From positions 1-33,176 of the forward strand of contig SVSN01000028.1 of NCBI GenBank assembly GCA_015064285.1: 33,176 bases of DNA, in the 5' to 3' direction. Shown here piece after piece: positions 1 to 9,011 of the stretch. The translations under genes were made by a program, and so were the position numbers. A model generated the notes under the pieces. That model did not search any database. It was not told where the DNA came from and saw nothing but the letters and a program-made list of their open reading frames with translations. Each line of letters starts with the position of its first letter. Position 1 is the stretch's first letter. The DNA comes from Oscillospiraceae bacterium (lineage in GTDB: Bacteria > Bacillota > Clostridia > Oscillospirales > CAG-272).

Positions 1-203
1 CACCGGTGCTGATCAAGAAGGCCTGCGGCATCGAAACCGCTTCCGCTACCCCCAACAAGACCAAGGTTGCCACCATTAAGAAGGATCAGGTTCGCCAGAT
101 CGCAGAACTGAAGATGAAGGACCTGAATGCAGGTTCCATCGAAGCAGCCATGAGCATGATCGCAGGTACTGCACGCTCCATGGGCGTTGTTGTTGAAGAG
201 TGA
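1..203 (+). CDS. rplK: 50S ribosomal protein L11, C-terminal part (5' truncated by window edge)
   Basis: The reading frame is open from the window edge (first full codon at position 3) to the TGA at 201-203. The visible part begins [10 protein letters not shown], the conserved end of the L11 N-terminal domain (PPxSVLLKKAAGI in relatives), and continues through the C-terminal 23S rRNA-binding domain to V-V-V-E-E. L11 forms the GTPase-associated centre on helix 43/44 of 23S rRNA, where EF-G and EF-Tu act and where stringent-response signalling and thiostrepton binding occur. An in-frame GTG at 6 is only an internal valine. The stop codon overlaps the ribosome binding site of rplA, so the two genes are co-transcribed. 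The promoter and N-terminus lie outside the window. Confidence 0.95.
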   Translation, partial: PVLIKKACGIETASATPNKTKVATIKKDQVRQIAELKMKDLNAGSIEAAMSMIAGTARSMGVVVEE

Positions 204-218
204 GGAGGACGGTAAAGA

Positions 219-911
219 ATGTTTAAGGGTAAGAAATATAAGGACAGTGTAAAGCTGCTGGAAAAGAGCAAGCTGTACGATCCCGAAGAAGCTCTGGAAC
301 TGGTTTGCCAGACCTCCAAGGCTAAGTTCGACGAAACCATCGAAATCCACGTTCGTCTGGGTGTTGACTCCCGTCACGCTGACCAGCAGGTTCGTGGTGC
401 TATCGTTCTGCCTAACGGTACCGGTAAGACCGCACGCGTTCTGGTATTTGCCAAGGGCGACAGAGCGGAACAGGCTAAGGCAGCCGGCGCTGACTATGTT
501 GGCGACGTAGATCTGGTTGAAAAGATCACCAAGGAAAACTGGTTTGAATTCGACGTTGTAATCGCTACTCCCGACATGATGGGTACCATTGGTCGTCTGG
601 GTCGTGTACTGGGTCCCAAGGGCCTGATGCCTAACCCCAAGGCTGGTACTGTAACCATGGACGTTGCCAAGGCTGTTAACGAAGCCAAGGCCGGTAAGAT
701 CGAATACCGTCTGGACAAGACCAACATCATCCACTGTCCCATCGGCAAGGCTTCCTTCGGTAAGGAAAAGCTGGCTGAAAACTTCAACACTCTGGTTGGT
801 GCTATCATCAAGGCTAAGCCTGCTGCTGCAAAGGGTCAGTACATCAAGTCCTGCGTTGTGGCTTCCACCATGGGCCCTGGTATCAAGGTGAACCAGGCAA
901 AGCTGGGCTGA
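219..911 (+). CDS. rplA: 50S ribosomal protein L1
   Basis: A 230-residue protein of normal length for L1. It has the typical start (G-K-K-Y-x-D-S), the central signature region around [12 protein letters not shown] (about residues 129-140) and the C-terminal G-Q-Y-I-K-S. L1 binds 23S rRNA helices 76-78 (the L1 stalk) and helps release the E-site tRNA; in many bacteria it also represses its own mRNA. ATG 219 is preceded by GAGGAGG (202-208) overlapping the rplK stop, which suggests translational coupling. A strong terminator follows directly, so rplJ and rplL, which normally come next, are absent here. Confidence 0.97.
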   Translation: MFKGKKYKDSVKLLEKSKLYDPEEALELVCQTSKAKFDETIEIHVRLGVDSRHADQQVRGAIVLPNGTGKTARVLVFAKGDRAEQAKAAGADYVGDVDLVEKITKENWFEFDVVIATPDMMGTIGRLGRVLGPKGLMPNPKAGTVTMDVAKAVNEAKAGKIEYRLDKTNIIHCPIGKASFGKEKLAENFNTLVGAIIKAKPAAAKGQYIKSCVVASTMGPGIKVNQAKLG

Positions 912-933
912 GTTGGCTGAAATAATTAAAATA

Positions 934-967
934 GAAGGCTGCGGAAATTCCGTGGCCTTTTGTTTTT
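934..967 (+). terminator. Rho-independent terminator of rplK-rplA
   Basis: AAGGCTGCGG pairs with CCGTGGCCTT (10 bp including two G-U pairs) around an AAATT loop and is followed by TTTTGTTTTT. It ends the rplKA transcript 22 nt after rplA. Its 5' arm starts with the same AAGGCTGC as the terminator at 1382. Confidence 0.9.
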
Positions 968-980
968 CGGGAAGTCAAGA

Positions 981-1009
981 TTGATTTATTCATTCATCTG
1001 TGCTATAAT
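981..1009 (+). promoter_or_regulatory. Sigma-A promoter of the small membrane protein gene
   Basis: TTGATT (981-986), 17-nt spacer, TATAAT (1004-1009). It lies just after the rplA terminator and 48 nt before the ATG at 1057, so the small gene is an independent transcription unit. Confidence 0.8.
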
Positions 1010-1056
1010 GATTTTATACATATATGGATTGCTCTGGTGTTGGGGAGGTACTTCCG

Positions 1057-1377
1057 ATGTTTGATATCTGGATCGGAGACATGAATGCAAGTTTTCTGAT
1101 ATATATGATAGCGGTTGTCGTATGGATAGCACAGCTTCTGCTTTGTTTTCTGGTTAAGAATCGGGCTGTAAGGCTGATTCCGGTAATCCTGTGTGGTATA
1201 GCTGCTGCGGCATGTCTGATAATGGCACCTATGGCATCCGGCTGGGATGGCCTGGGATGGATAGTTTTTGCTGCATATGCCGGCTTCCTGCTGTCGGTGT
1301 GCGCACTTGGGTGGGGAATCTGGGGTCTCTGGAAATTGCTGCAACGGATTTGGAAGAAAAAACAGACAAACGCATAG
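1057..1377 (+). CDS. Small hypothetical integral membrane protein
   Basis: A 106-residue protein I do not recognise. Three hydrophobic helices are visible: around residues 9-31 (starting N-A-S-F-L-I-Y-M), 37-58 (A-V-R-L-I-P-V-I-L) and 63-90 (G-L-G-W-I-V-F-A), with a positively charged C-terminus (K-L-L-Q-R-I-W-K-K-K). The start at 1057 is chosen because GGGGAGG at 1042-1048 sits 8 nt upstream; an in-frame ATG at 1024 lacks such a site. It has its own promoter (981-1009) and terminator (1382-1410) and stands alone between rplA and the converging metK. The high tryptophan content and short loops fit a structural or regulatory small membrane protein, but no function can be assigned. Confidence 0.7.
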   Translation: MFDIWIGDMNASFLIYMIAVVVWIAQLLLCFLVKNRAVRLIPVILCGIAAAACLIMAPMASGWDGLGWIVFAAYAGFLLSVCALGWGIWGLWKLLQRIWKKKQTNA

Positions 1378-1381
1378 ATAT

Positions 1382-1410
1382 AAGGCTGCAATACCGCGGC
1401 CTTTTCTGTT
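1382..1410 (+). terminator. Rho-independent terminator of the small membrane protein gene
   Basis: AAGGCTGC pairs with GCGGCCTT (8 bp, one G-U) around AATACC and is followed by TTTTCTGTTT. It begins 4 nt after the TAG stop. Confidence 0.85.
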
Positions 1411-1423
1411 TCCCGGGAGAATA

Positions 1424-1456
1424 AAAAATGACCCGCCGTATGACAGGTCATTTTTC
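1424..1456 (-). terminator. Terminator of metK
   Basis: On the minus strand AAAAATGACC pairs with GGTCATTTTT across a 12-nt loop, 10 nt past the metK stop. The symmetric A/T flanks mean it can also stop rightward transcripts. Confidence 0.85.
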
Positions 1457-1465
1457 TATGTCAGT

Positions 1466-2644
1466 TTATAGTCTGGCTTTGATAGCATCTGCAATGTCCA
1501 GAACTTCCCAGGGGGTGTCCAGATCTTCCCGGCCCATGTGACCGTAGGCAGCCGTGTCACCGTAAATAGGTCTGCGCAGGTCAAAACGGGAAATGATGGC
1601 GGCGGGGCGCATGTCCACCAGTTCCATCAGAATGTCGGCCAGAGCTGTGTCGGCGATCTTGCCGGTGCCGAAGGTGTCCACCATCACGGAAACCGGACGG
1701 GCCACGCCGATGGCATAGGCCAGTTGTACTTCACACTTGGAAGCAGCACCGGAGGCAACTACGTTCTTGGCCAGATAACGGGCCATGTAGGAAGCGGAGC
1801 GGTCAACCTTTGTGGGGTCCTTGCCGGAGAATGCACCGCCGCCGTGACGGGAATACCCACCGTAAGTATCTACAATGATCTTACGGCCGGTAAGACCGCT
1901 GTCACCCATAGGGCCGCCGATAACAAAACGTCCGGTGGGATTTACGTAGATCTTGGTGTCGGCGTCGATCATGCCGGTGGGAACGGTAGGTTCGATTACT
2001 TCCCGGATGATGTCGGCGCGGATCTGTTCCAGGGTAACATTTTCGTCATGCTGTGAGGAAACCACAACGGCATCCAGACGGACAGGCTTGCCGTTATCGT
2101 CGTATTCAACGGTTACCTGGGTCTTTCCGTCGGGACGAAGATAGGGCAGGGTACCGTTTTTCCGAACGGCAGTCAGCTGCAAAGCCATCTTGTGTGCCAG
2201 GGAGATGGGCAGCGGCATCAGTTCGGGGGTGTCATCGCAGGCATAACCGAACATGAGGCCCTGGTCACCGGCGCCGGTGTCAAAAGCATCGGTATCGGTG
2301 CCGTCCTTGGCTTCCTTGGACTTGTCCACGCCCATGGCAATGTCAGGGGACTGCTTGTGGATGGAGTTGATAACAGCACAGGTATGGCCGTCAAAGCCGT
2401 ACTTGGCTCTGTCGTAGCCGATGTTGACTACGGTATTGCGGACGATCTCCTGGAAGTCTACTACTGCGTTGGTGGTAATTTCCCCCATGATCATTACCAT
2501 GCCGGTGGTGCAGCAGGTTTCGCAGGCCACACGGGACATGGGATCGATACGGAGAATTGCATCCAGAATCCGGTCGGAAATCTGGTCACAGATCTTATCG
2601 GGATGTCCTTCGGTTACAGATTCGCTGGTAAATAAACGCTTCAT
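1466..2644 (-). CDS. metK: S-adenosylmethionine synthetase (methionine adenosyltransferase)
   Basis: A 392-residue cytosolic enzyme of normal family length that makes S-adenosylmethionine from ATP and methionine. Visible motifs: G-H-P-D-K near residues 13-17 (ATP and Mg binding), the signature [12 protein letters not shown] at 124-135 and the glycine-rich phosphate loop G-G-G-A-F-S-G-K-D at 268-276. ATG 2644 follows an A-G-A-A-A-G-G-A ribosome binding site (minus strand, about 2652-2659). The gene sits alone behind a SAM-I riboswitch and is followed by its own terminator, so the enzyme's product represses its own synthesis. Confidence 0.98.
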   Translation of the reverse strand: MKRLFTSESVTEGHPDKICDQISDRILDAILRIDPMSRVACETCCTTGMVMIMGEITTNAVVDFQEIVRNTVVNIGYDRAKYGFDGHTCAVINSIHKQSPDIAMGVDKSKEAKDGTDTDAFDTGAGDQGLMFGYACDDTPELMPLPISLAHKMALQLTAVRKNGTLPYLRPDGKTQVTVEYDDNGKPVRLDAVVVSSQHDENVTLEQIRADIIREVIEPTVPTGMIDADTKIYVNPTGRFVIGGPMGDSGLTGRKIIVDTYGGYSRHGGGAFSGKDPTKVDRSASYMARYLAKNVVASGAASKCEVQLAYAIGVARPVSVMVDTFGTGKIADTALADILMELVDMRPAAIISRFDLRRPIYGDTAAYGHMGREDLDTPWEVLDIADAIKARL

Positions 2645-2673
2645 ACAGGTTCCTTTCTAATGGCGTGCTGGCA

Positions 2674-2805
2674 CAAAAAAGCGCCCTCGCAGAGAGAACG
2701 CTTTTCGATCGTAAAAAAGTTCTCATCTGTCAGGAATTGGCACCTTGTCTCTCGATAGGTTGCCGGGCATCACAGGGCCAGTCCCTCCGCCTCTCTTGAT
2801 AAGAA
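2674..2805 (-). promoter_or_regulatory. SAM-I (S-box) riboswitch with terminator, upstream of metK
   Basis: Read on the minus strand, the aptamer spans 2805-2720. It carries the S-box landmarks C-T-T-A-T-C-A-A-G-A-G, G-G-A-G-G-G-A-C-T-G-G-C-C-C, G-C-C-C-G-G-C-A-A-C-C and A-A-G-G-T-G-C-C-A-A-T-T-C-C. The P1 helix is TTCTTATC with GATGAGAA (one G-U). The 3' half of P1 (GAGAAC) can instead pair with GTTCTC of the terminator arm, forming the antiterminator. The terminator (2704-2674) has an 11-bp stem, AAAGCGTTCTC with GAGGGCGCTTT, and a U tract. SAM binding stabilises P1, frees the terminator and turns metK off. Confidence 0.95.
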
Positions 2806-2837
2806 TTCAATTATGTTGGACAGCTTTTAACGTGTAT

Positions 2838-2866
2838 AGTATACCATAAAACCAGTCTGATTGCAA
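2838..2866 (-). promoter_or_regulatory. Sigma-A promoter of riboswitch-metK
   Basis: Minus strand: TTGCAA (2866-2861), 17-nt spacer, TATACT (2843-2838). Transcription would start about 25 nt before the aptamer. Confidence 0.85.
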
Positions 2867-2938
2867 GAACGTACATTCCGAAATTCCGACAGAATCCGCT
2901 GTAATCTTTATGGAATATGGCGAAACGCTGAAGCACTG

Positions 2939-3640
2939 TCAGGAAGGAAGATTGGTGAGTGCAAAGGAACCGTTGAGTACCAGGAAGAAATACGCAAGTG
3001 CGGCGGCAGCGATTACCAGTGCTGTGATCATTACGATAAGAGACTGCTTTTTGTGGAACACCCGTACTTCCCCTGCAACCTCTGCCATGCCGTTTTTCAT
3101 GAAGCCGGAAGCCTTCAGTGCATGTGAAACCGGTTTATACAGCAGAAACACCACGGCACTGTTGAAAATAGCTTTTGTCAGGTTGAAAGGGAAGAGAAGT
3201 GTGGGGATCATAGCAGCTACATCTGCGGAGGTGGTACCGTTGCCGATGTAGTGAGGGGTGATCAGCAGATTGGCCAGCAGCATGACGATGATCATGGCGC
3301 AAGATGCGGAAACCATTCCCAGAACTGCGCCGGTCATGCTGCGTTTTTTCGTATAGATCAGACTGCCGAGACAGACAAAGGTGATACTGGCCAGAACATT
3401 CATGATGAGTCCGTATACGCCGGTGCCGCTGATGGTAACAAATTCGATCAGACAGGTGATCACAACGGTAACAAGCCCTGCCAGGGGGCCGAAGAACATG
3501 GCGCCGATGGTCATAACGGCATCTTTCAGTTCAAAAGACAGAAATGCCGCCTTGAAATGGAACAGTACGCAGCATATGTAGGAAAGGGCGACAAAAACAC
3601 CCACAGCGATCATTTTGCGGATTTTGATATTGTTTTGCAT
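2939..3640 (-). CDS. ECF transporter S component, riboflavin-type (RibU-like)
   Basis: A 233-residue membrane protein with about six hydrophobic segments: 12-30, 38-57, 52-75, 80-96, 104-128 and a C-terminal helix at about 201-223. The layout, with a basic N-terminus (N-N-I-K-I-R-K-M) and a K-D-A-V-M-T-I-G-A-M-F-F-G-P region, is that of energy-coupling factor substrate-capture subunits. The FMN riboswitch directly upstream points to riboflavin or another flavin as substrate (inference from regulation; RibU family). The shared ECF energising module (EcfA1, EcfA2, EcfT) is not in the window and is usually encoded elsewhere. The C-terminal helix after a basic stretch (V-F-H-K-K-Q) looks like an addition to the usual fold. 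ATG 3640 has GGGAGGA 7 nt upstream. Confidence 0.85.
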   Translation of the reverse strand: MQNNIKIRKMIAVGVFVALSYICCVLFHFKAAFLSFELKDAVMTIGAMFFGPLAGLVTVVITCLIEFVTISGTGVYGLIMNVLASITFVCLGSLIYTKKRSMTGAVLGMVSASCAMIIVMLLANLLITPHYIGNGTTSADVAAMIPTLLFPFNLTKAIFNSAVVFLLYKPVSHALKASGFMKNGMAEVAGEVRVFHKKQSLIVMITALVIAAAALAYFFLVLNGSFALTNLPS

Positions 3641-3675
3641 AAGAATGTCCTCCCGTCATAAGATATTTCAGGGAG

Positions 3676-3718
3676 AGAAAAAGTCCCCTGTCTCTGCCGG
3701 ATGGCAAAAAAAGGGGAC
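3676..3718 (-). terminator. Expression-platform terminator of the FMN riboswitch
   Basis: Minus strand: GTCCCC (3718-3713) pairs with GGGGAC (3688-3683), enclosing an inner G-C-C/G-G-C hairpin, followed by TTTTTCTCTC. It lies between the FMN aptamer and the S-component start codon and would stop transcription when FMN is bound. Confidence 0.75.
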
Positions 3719-3740
3719 AAGCCGAAAAGACGACTGTTTT

Positions 3741-3952
3741 TCTCTTTTCTCGTCCGGACTATCCCGGATATGCGGCAGAGAATATCTCTGTCAGCATACC
3801 GGAAGAAATATGAGGATATCATATTTCTTCGCAGGTTCATGAAGGATCATGAAACCTGGACCGTCGGCACAGGAATTACACCTGTTCGGCTCATGCGCAC
3901 AGCATAAGTTCGCGGGCTTTACCGCCGGTAAGGAATTTCACCTGTCCCCAAA
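3741..3952 (-). promoter_or_regulatory. FMN riboswitch (RFN element), with expanded variable arm
   Basis: Minus-strand reading from 3952 shows the RFN landmarks in order: CTTTGGGGACAGGTGAAATT, A-C-C-G-G-C-G-G-T, A-G-C-C-C-G-C-G, G-T-G-C-C-G-A-C-G-G-T-C, then A-G-T-C-C-G-G-A-C-G-A-G-A at the 3' end. Between G-C-C-G-A-C-G-G-T and A-G-T-C-C-G-G-A about 97 nt (3762-3858) are inserted, folding into three hairpins; this arm is usually short. FMN binding would favour the terminator at 3676-3718 and reduce the flavin transporter. I do not see a clear consensus promoter in the 42 nt between the aptamer and the upstream gene's stop. Confidence 0.93.
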
Positions 3953-3994
3953 GAATGTACAAAAATCGGTATAAAGGCAGGAAATTGTACGTGT

Positions 3995-5503
3995 TTACTG
4001 CCCGGTTACGTTTTCCACAAACTTCTGCATAGCAGATTCGATGGAAGGTGTGATGGAAGCGTATTTGGATGCGAAATCCGTGTTCTTGCTGGTGGTCATA
4101 GCGGAAAGGGTACTGAAAATGTTACCCCATCCGAAAGCAATCGCCAGATCGATGGTACGGTTTTCCAGAATAATGGCCAGCATACCGCGGCTTTCTTCGT
4201 CACTCATGTACTTACGCTGCAGAGCAACATCGAAATAAGCGGGGGTCAGCGTAGACTGACTTTCATGCGCCAGAGCTTCCAGCATGAAGCCGACAGCATC
4301 AGGATCCTGACAGGAAATCGGCACAGTAACAGTGGAGCAGTTGCCCTGGTTGATGGTCGTGTTGTAGGCCGTCTGTGCTTCATCCAGTTTCGGCAGCGGC
4401 AGCAGACCGTATTCGCTTTCCATTTCCCTCATGAGAGTATATGTCAGCAGACCGGCTACATAGAACAGAGCGAGGTCGTTCCGGAAGTTGGCGCGGATCA
4501 GGTCGCTCCAGGCGTTGCTGTAGGTTTTCTTGGCATTTTCCACCAGCAGAGTCGTGTCGTTGTCACACTGGAAAGCAAAAATGGCTTCCAGTACAGAATA
4601 GGTTCTGTCGGACAGGGGCTTCAGCTGGGGAATGTCGTTCTCGTCTTTTTCAGTGAACTGTTCGCCGGAAGAGAAGAACAGGAAAGTGGTGTTTTCAGCA
4701 GCACCAACAGTACCCCAGAGATCCTGGTCGTCCATGCTGCCGTTACCGTCCAGGTCAGTGGCAACCACTTGAGACATTTCGTGGAACTTTTCATATGTCC
4801 AGGTGCCTTCGTTGACAAGGCTGTAGGGCATATCCATGCCATTGTCCACCAGCAGCTTCTTGTTGAAGAATACAGCCCAGGTAGCGTTGTTATCCATTAT
4901 GTTGATATCGCCCATGGCTGCCAGCTGTTTGCCGCCGATAGTCAGGTCATCCGCGATGGCGCCGTCCCACCAGGACTTGGACATATCAATGTGCGGCATC
5001 TGGGAAAGGTCAGAAAGCATGCCCTTGGTCATCAGATATCCGCCGTTCATCAGATTCAGCATGGCAACCTGATACGTATCGTCACCGGCTGTGACCAGTT
5101 GTTCAACGGTAGCAGCCAGGTCTTCCCCTGCGGCACTGGGGGTCTCAGTAATGGTGAAGTTGTATGTATCTGCCATGGAAAGATTGCGGGAGTAAACGGC
5201 GTCGTTTATAACTTCACCGTTTTGTTCTTCGGAATAAATTTCTACGGAATAGTTGTTGGCGTTGCGTTCGATCCCCATAACGTAGAAATGGAAGTTCTGT
5301 CCGCCAAAATCGCGGTCGGGCAGGTCAAGGGGTTCTTCAGGCTCTGTCTGATCCTCAGAAACAGAAATACCCTCGGCGTTTTCGTTACCGAGGGTATTGT
5401 TATCTGTTGTATCTGCGCCGGAGCCGCTCGGTGAACAGCTCACTATGGAAGGAACCAGTAACAGAAGAGCCAGAAGAGCAGAGAAGCTTCTTCTATACTT
5501 CAT
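3995..5503 (-). CDS. Extracellular solute-binding lipoprotein (ABC sugar-binding type)
   Basis: A 502-residue protein with a lipoprotein signal peptide: basic M-K-Y-R-R, hydrophobic core, lipobox S-I-V-S-C with lipid-modified Cys23. A Ser/Gly/Asp/Glu-rich linker (about 24-63) leads to a domain resembling family 1 extracellular solute-binding proteins. Residues 250-261 (D-L-D-G-N-G-S-M-D-D-Q-D) form an EF-hand-like calcium loop. The C-terminal half (F-A-S-K-Y, final helix) is typical of carbohydrate-binding proteins. No permease or ATPase genes are adjacent. The gene starts 54 nt after tuf with no terminator between them and has GAGG about 8 nt before ATG 5503. Ligand unknown; an oligosaccharide is the family expectation. 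Confidence 0.8.
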   Translation of the reverse strand: MKYRRSFSALLALLLLVPSIVSCSPSGSGADTTDNNTLGNENAEGISVSEDQTEPEEPLDLPDRDFGGQNFHFYVMGIERNANNYSVEIYSEEQNGEVINDAVYSRNLSMADTYNFTITETPSAAGEDLAATVEQLVTAGDDTYQVAMLNLMNGGYLMTKGMLSDLSQMPHIDMSKSWWDGAIADDLTIGGKQLAAMGDINIMDNNATWAVFFNKKLLVDNGMDMPYSLVNEGTWTYEKFHEMSQVVATDLDGNGSMDDQDLWGTVGAAENTTFLFFSSGEQFTEKDENDIPQLKPLSDRTYSVLEAIFAFQCDNDTTLLVENAKKTYSNAWSDLIRANFRNDLALFYVAGLLTYTLMREMESEYGLLPLPKLDEAQTAYNTTINQGNCSTVTVPISCQDPDAVGFMLEALAHESQSTLTPAYFDVALQRKYMSDEESRGMLAIILENRTIDLAIAFGWGNIFSTLSAMTTSKNTDFASKYASITPSIESAMQKFVENVTGQ

Positions 5504-5557
5504 GTGCTACCTCATTCTTTCAAAGATGCAGCGATAGAATGCAAATGTTTTGGGAAA

Positions 5558-6763
5558 TTAGCCTTCGATTTCAGCAACAACGCCGGAACCTACGGTACGG
5601 CCACCTTCACGGATAGCGAAACGCAGACCCTTTTCGATAGCGATGGGGGTGATCAGTTCAACGCCCATATCTACGTTGTCACCAGGACGGCACATTTCAA
5701 CGCCTTCAGGCAGCTTGATGGTACCGGTAACGTCGGTGGTTCTGAAGTAGAACTGAGGTCTGTAACCGGAGAAGAAGGGCTTCTGACGGCCGCCTTCCTT
5801 TTCAGTCAGAACGTAAACCTGACCAATGAACTTGGTGTGGGGGTTGATGGAACCGGGCTTGCACAGAACCTGACCTCTTTCGATGGCCTTCTTGTCGATA
5901 CCACGGAGCAGCAGACCTACGTTGTCACCAGCTTCAGCGGAATCCAGCAGCTTACGGAACATTTCAACACCGGTGATAACGGTGGTCTTCTTTTCATCGG
6001 TCAGACCAACGATTTCTACGGTGTCACCCATCTTAACAGTACCACGTTCTACTCTACCAGTAGCAACGGTACCACGACCGGTGATGGAGAATACGTCTTC
6101 TACAGGCATCAGGAAGTCCAGGTCAGACTTTCTTTCGGGAGTAGGAATGTATTCGTCAACAGCGTCCATCAGTTCCAGGATGGAAGCGTATTCGGGAGCA
6201 TTGGGATCGGTGCTGGAAGATTCCAGAGCGTCACGAGAGGAACCCTTAACGATCGGAATATCGTCGCCCGGGAATTCGTATTCGGACAGCAGTTCACGGA
6301 TTTCCATTTCAACCAGTTCGAGCAGTTCTTCGTCGTCAACCAGGTCAGTCTTGTTCATGTAAACAACGATTGCGGGAACGCCTACCTGACGAGCCAGCAG
6401 GATGTGTTCACGAGTCTGCTGCATGGGACCGTCGGAAGCAGCAACAACCAGGATAGCGCCGTCCATCTGAGCAGCACCGGTGATCATGTTCTTAACATAG
6501 TCAGCGTGGCCAGGGCAGTCAACGTGTGCGTAGTGACGAGAGTCGGTTTCGTATTCAACGTGACGGGTGTTGATTGTGATACCACGAGCCTTTTCTTCGG
6601 GAGCGTTGTCGATCTGGTCGTATGCCATGAATTCAACGTTGCCGTTCTTGAGGCCGAGAACCTTGGTGATAGCAGCAGTGGTAGTGGTCTTACCATGGTC
6701 AACGTGACCGATGGTACCGATGTTAACGTGAGGCTTTGTGCGCTCAAATTTTTCCTTTGCCAT
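5558..6763 (-). CDS. tuf: Translation elongation factor EF-Tu
   Basis: A 401-residue GTPase that delivers aminoacyl-tRNA to the ribosome. Motifs: P-loop G-H-V-D-H-G-K-T (19-26), switch I R-G-I-T-I-N-T, D-C-P-G-H (82-86, with the catalytic histidine) and N-K-T-D (137-140). Domains II and III follow without gaps. Its position after rpsL, rpsG and fusA is the classical str operon order. ATG 6763 has AGGAGG about 10 nt upstream. The 72-nt gap from fusA holds no visible terminator or promoter, so expression is from the rpsL promoter. Confidence 0.98.
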   Translation of the reverse strand: MAKEKFERTKPHVNIGTIGHVDHGKTTTTAAITKVLGLKNGNVEFMAYDQIDNAPEEKARGITINTRHVEYETDSRHYAHVDCPGHADYVKNMITGAAQMDGAILVVAASDGPMQQTREHILLARQVGVPAIVVYMNKTDLVDDEELLELVEMEIRELLSEYEFPGDDIPIVKGSSRDALESSSTDPNAPEYASILELMDAVDEYIPTPERKSDLDFLMPVEDVFSITGRGTVATGRVERGTVKMGDTVEIVGLTDEKKTTVITGVEMFRKLLDSAEAGDNVGLLLRGIDKKAIERGQVLCKPGSINPHTKFIGQVYVLTEKEGGRQKPFFSGYRPQFYFRTTDVTGTIKLPEGVEMCRPGDNVDMGVELITPIAIEKGLRFAIREGGRTVGSGVVAEIEG

Positions 6764-6835
6764 TTGGATAGATCCTCCTGATAAATGATTTTAATAGAAT
6801 TATATTAGCTTACGGATTGTATCTCGAAACCGGCA

Positions 6836-8917
6836 TTATTTCACGCCGGTGCGAGCCTTAATGATGGTTTCGTGTACGCTCTTGGGAACCTGTGCGAAGT
6901 GGTCGGGTTCCATAGAATAGGTACCGCGGCCCTGAGAACGGGAACGAAGAACGGTAGCGTAACCAAACATTTCAGACAGCGGGATGAAGGCGTTGATCTG
7001 GTAGGCACCATATACGCTGTCCATGGACTGAATCTGACCACGGCGCTGGTTGATGTCACCGATAACGTCACCCATGTACTCTTCGGGAATCACAACGACA
7101 ACCTTCATAACAGGCTCAGTCAGCACAGGGGCTGCTTTGGCCATAGCTTCCTTGAATGCCATGGAACCGGCAATCTTGAATGCCATTTCGGAGGAGTCAA
7201 CTTCGTGATAAGAACCGTCGTACAGATTGACCTTAACGTCAACTACGTTGTAACCGGCGATAACACCATTCTGCATAGCGCTCCTGATACCGGCTTCAAC
7301 GGCAGGAATATATTCCTTGGGGATCGCACCGCCGACCACGGTGTTTTCGAATACAAATCCGGCACCGGGTTCGTTGGGTTCGATCTTGATCTTACAGTGA
7401 CCGTACTGACCCTTACCACCGGACTGACGTGCGTACTTGCAGTCTACATCAGCAGCCTTGGTGATGGTTTCCTTGTAAGCAACCTGAGGACGACCAACAT
7501 TTGCTTCTACCTTGAATTCTCTCAGCAGACGGTCAACGATGATTTCCAGGTGCAGTTCACCCATACCGGCGATGATGGTCTGACCGGTGTCTTCGTCGGT
7601 GTAGGTTCTGAAGGTCGGGTCTTCTTCAGCCAGCTTGGAAAGGGCGATACCCATCTTTTCTTCGCCGGCCTTGGTCTTGGGTTCGATAGCAACGCGGATA
7701 ACGGGTTCCGGGAATTCCATGGATTCCAGGATAATCGGGTGCTTTTCGTCGCAGAAGGTATCACCGGTGGTGGTGTTCTTTACAGAAACAACAGCAGCGA
7801 TATCACCGGCGTAGCATACATCGATATCTTTCCGGTCGTTGGCGTGCATCTGCAGAATACGGCCAAAACGTTCTCTGGCCTTCTTGGCAGGGTTGTACGC
7901 GGTTTCGCCGGTGGTGATGGAACCGGAATATACACGGAAGAAGCAGAGCTTACCAACGTAGGGGTCGGTCATGATCTTGAAGGCCAGAGCTGCAAACGGT
8001 TCTTCATCGGATGCGGGACGGGCTTCTTCTTCTTCGGTATCCGGGTTGATACCGGTAATTGCGGGAATGTCCAGAGGGGAGGGCATGTAATCAATGATTG
8101 CATCCAGCAGTTTCTGAACACCCTTGTTCTTATAAGAAGTACCGCAGACAACGGGTACGAACTTATTGGCGATGGTTGCGCGGCGGATAGCGGCCTTGAT
8201 ATCATCGGTGGTGTAATCTTCACCTTCGATGTACATTTCGAAGAATTCTTCGTCAACTTCTGCCAGAGATTCCAGCATGGCTGCGCGGTATTCTTCGGCC
8301 TTACCTGCCATATCAGCAGGAATAGCTTCCACACGCATATCCTTACCGAGGTCGTCGTAATATACGTCAGCCTCCATGTTCAGGAGGTCGATGATACCCC
8401 GGAAGGAGTCCTCAGCCCCAATGGGAAGCTGAATCGGAACAGCATTGGCCTTGAGGCGTTCCTTCATCATGTCTACAACATGGTAGAAGTTAGCGCCCAT
8501 GATGTCCATTTTGTTAACGTAAGCCATTCTCGGTACACCGTAGTTCGTGGCCTGTCTCCAAACGGTTTCAGACTGGGGTTCTACACCGCCTTTAGCACAG
8601 AAAACCGTAACAGAACCGTCAAGAACACGGAGAGAACGCTCTACTTCCACAGTGAAGTCCACGTGGCCGGGGGTGTCGATGATGTTGAGTCGCGTATCGT
8701 TCCAGAAGCAAGTGGTAGCTGCAGAGGTGATGGTAATGCCTCTCTCCTGTTCCTGTTCCATCCAGTCCATAGTGGCGGAACCTTCGTGGGTTTCACCGAT
8801 CTTATGAGTCTTCCCGGTGTAGAACAGGATACGCTCCGTGGTAGTGGTCTTACCGGCATCGATGTGAGCCATGATGCCGATGTTCCGTGTACGCTCAAGT
8901 GAATATTCCCTTGGCAT
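6836..8917 (-). CDS. fusA: Translation elongation factor EF-G
   Basis: A 693-residue translocation GTPase of full length. Motifs: P-loop A-H-I-D-A-G-K-T (17-24), [15 protein letters not shown] (81-88) and N-K-M-D (135-138). The C-terminal part has the domain IV/V features H-Y-x-V-D-S-S-E-like ([12 protein letters not shown]), E-P-V-M-K and R-R-G-Q-I. It catalyses tRNA-mRNA translocation and, with RRF, ribosome recycling. ATG 8917 follows AAAAGGAG with about 9 nt spacing. It lies 94 nt after rpsG in the str operon. Confidence 0.98.
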   Translation of the reverse strand: MPREYSLERTRNIGIMAHIDAGKTTTTERILFYTGKTHKIGETHEGSATMDWMEQEQERGITITSAATTCFWNDTRLNIIDTPGHVDFTVEVERSLRVLDGSVTVFCAKGGVEPQSETVWRQATNYGVPRMAYVNKMDIMGANFYHVVDMMKERLKANAVPIQLPIGAEDSFRGIIDLLNMEADVYYDDLGKDMRVEAIPADMAGKAEEYRAAMLESLAEVDEEFFEMYIEGEDYTTDDIKAAIRRATIANKFVPVVCGTSYKNKGVQKLLDAIIDYMPSPLDIPAITGINPDTEEEEARPASDEEPFAALAFKIMTDPYVGKLCFFRVYSGSITTGETAYNPAKKARERFGRILQMHANDRKDIDVCYAGDIAAVVSVKNTTTGDTFCDEKHPIILESMEFPEPVIRVAIEPKTKAGEEKMGIALSKLAEEDPTFRTYTDEDTGQTIIAGMGELHLEIIVDRLLREFKVEANVGRPQVAYKETITKAADVDCKYARQSGGKGQYGHCKIKIEPNEPGAGFVFENTVVGGAIPKEYIPAVEAGIRSAMQNGVIAGYNVVDVKVNLYDGSYHEVDSSEMAFKIAGSMAFKEAMAKAAPVLTEPVMKVVVVIPEEYMGDVIGDINQRRGQIQSMDSVYGAYQINAFIPLSEMFGYATVLRSRSQGRGTYSMEPDHFAQVPKSVHETIIKARTGVK

Positions 8918-9011
8918 GTATTCAATCTCCTTTTAAGATGGGGGCACGGACTTGTCGAAAAGTCGCGATGAAATGCGGAAATGCGATTCAGATAACCGGG
9001 TGGCAGTCCGA

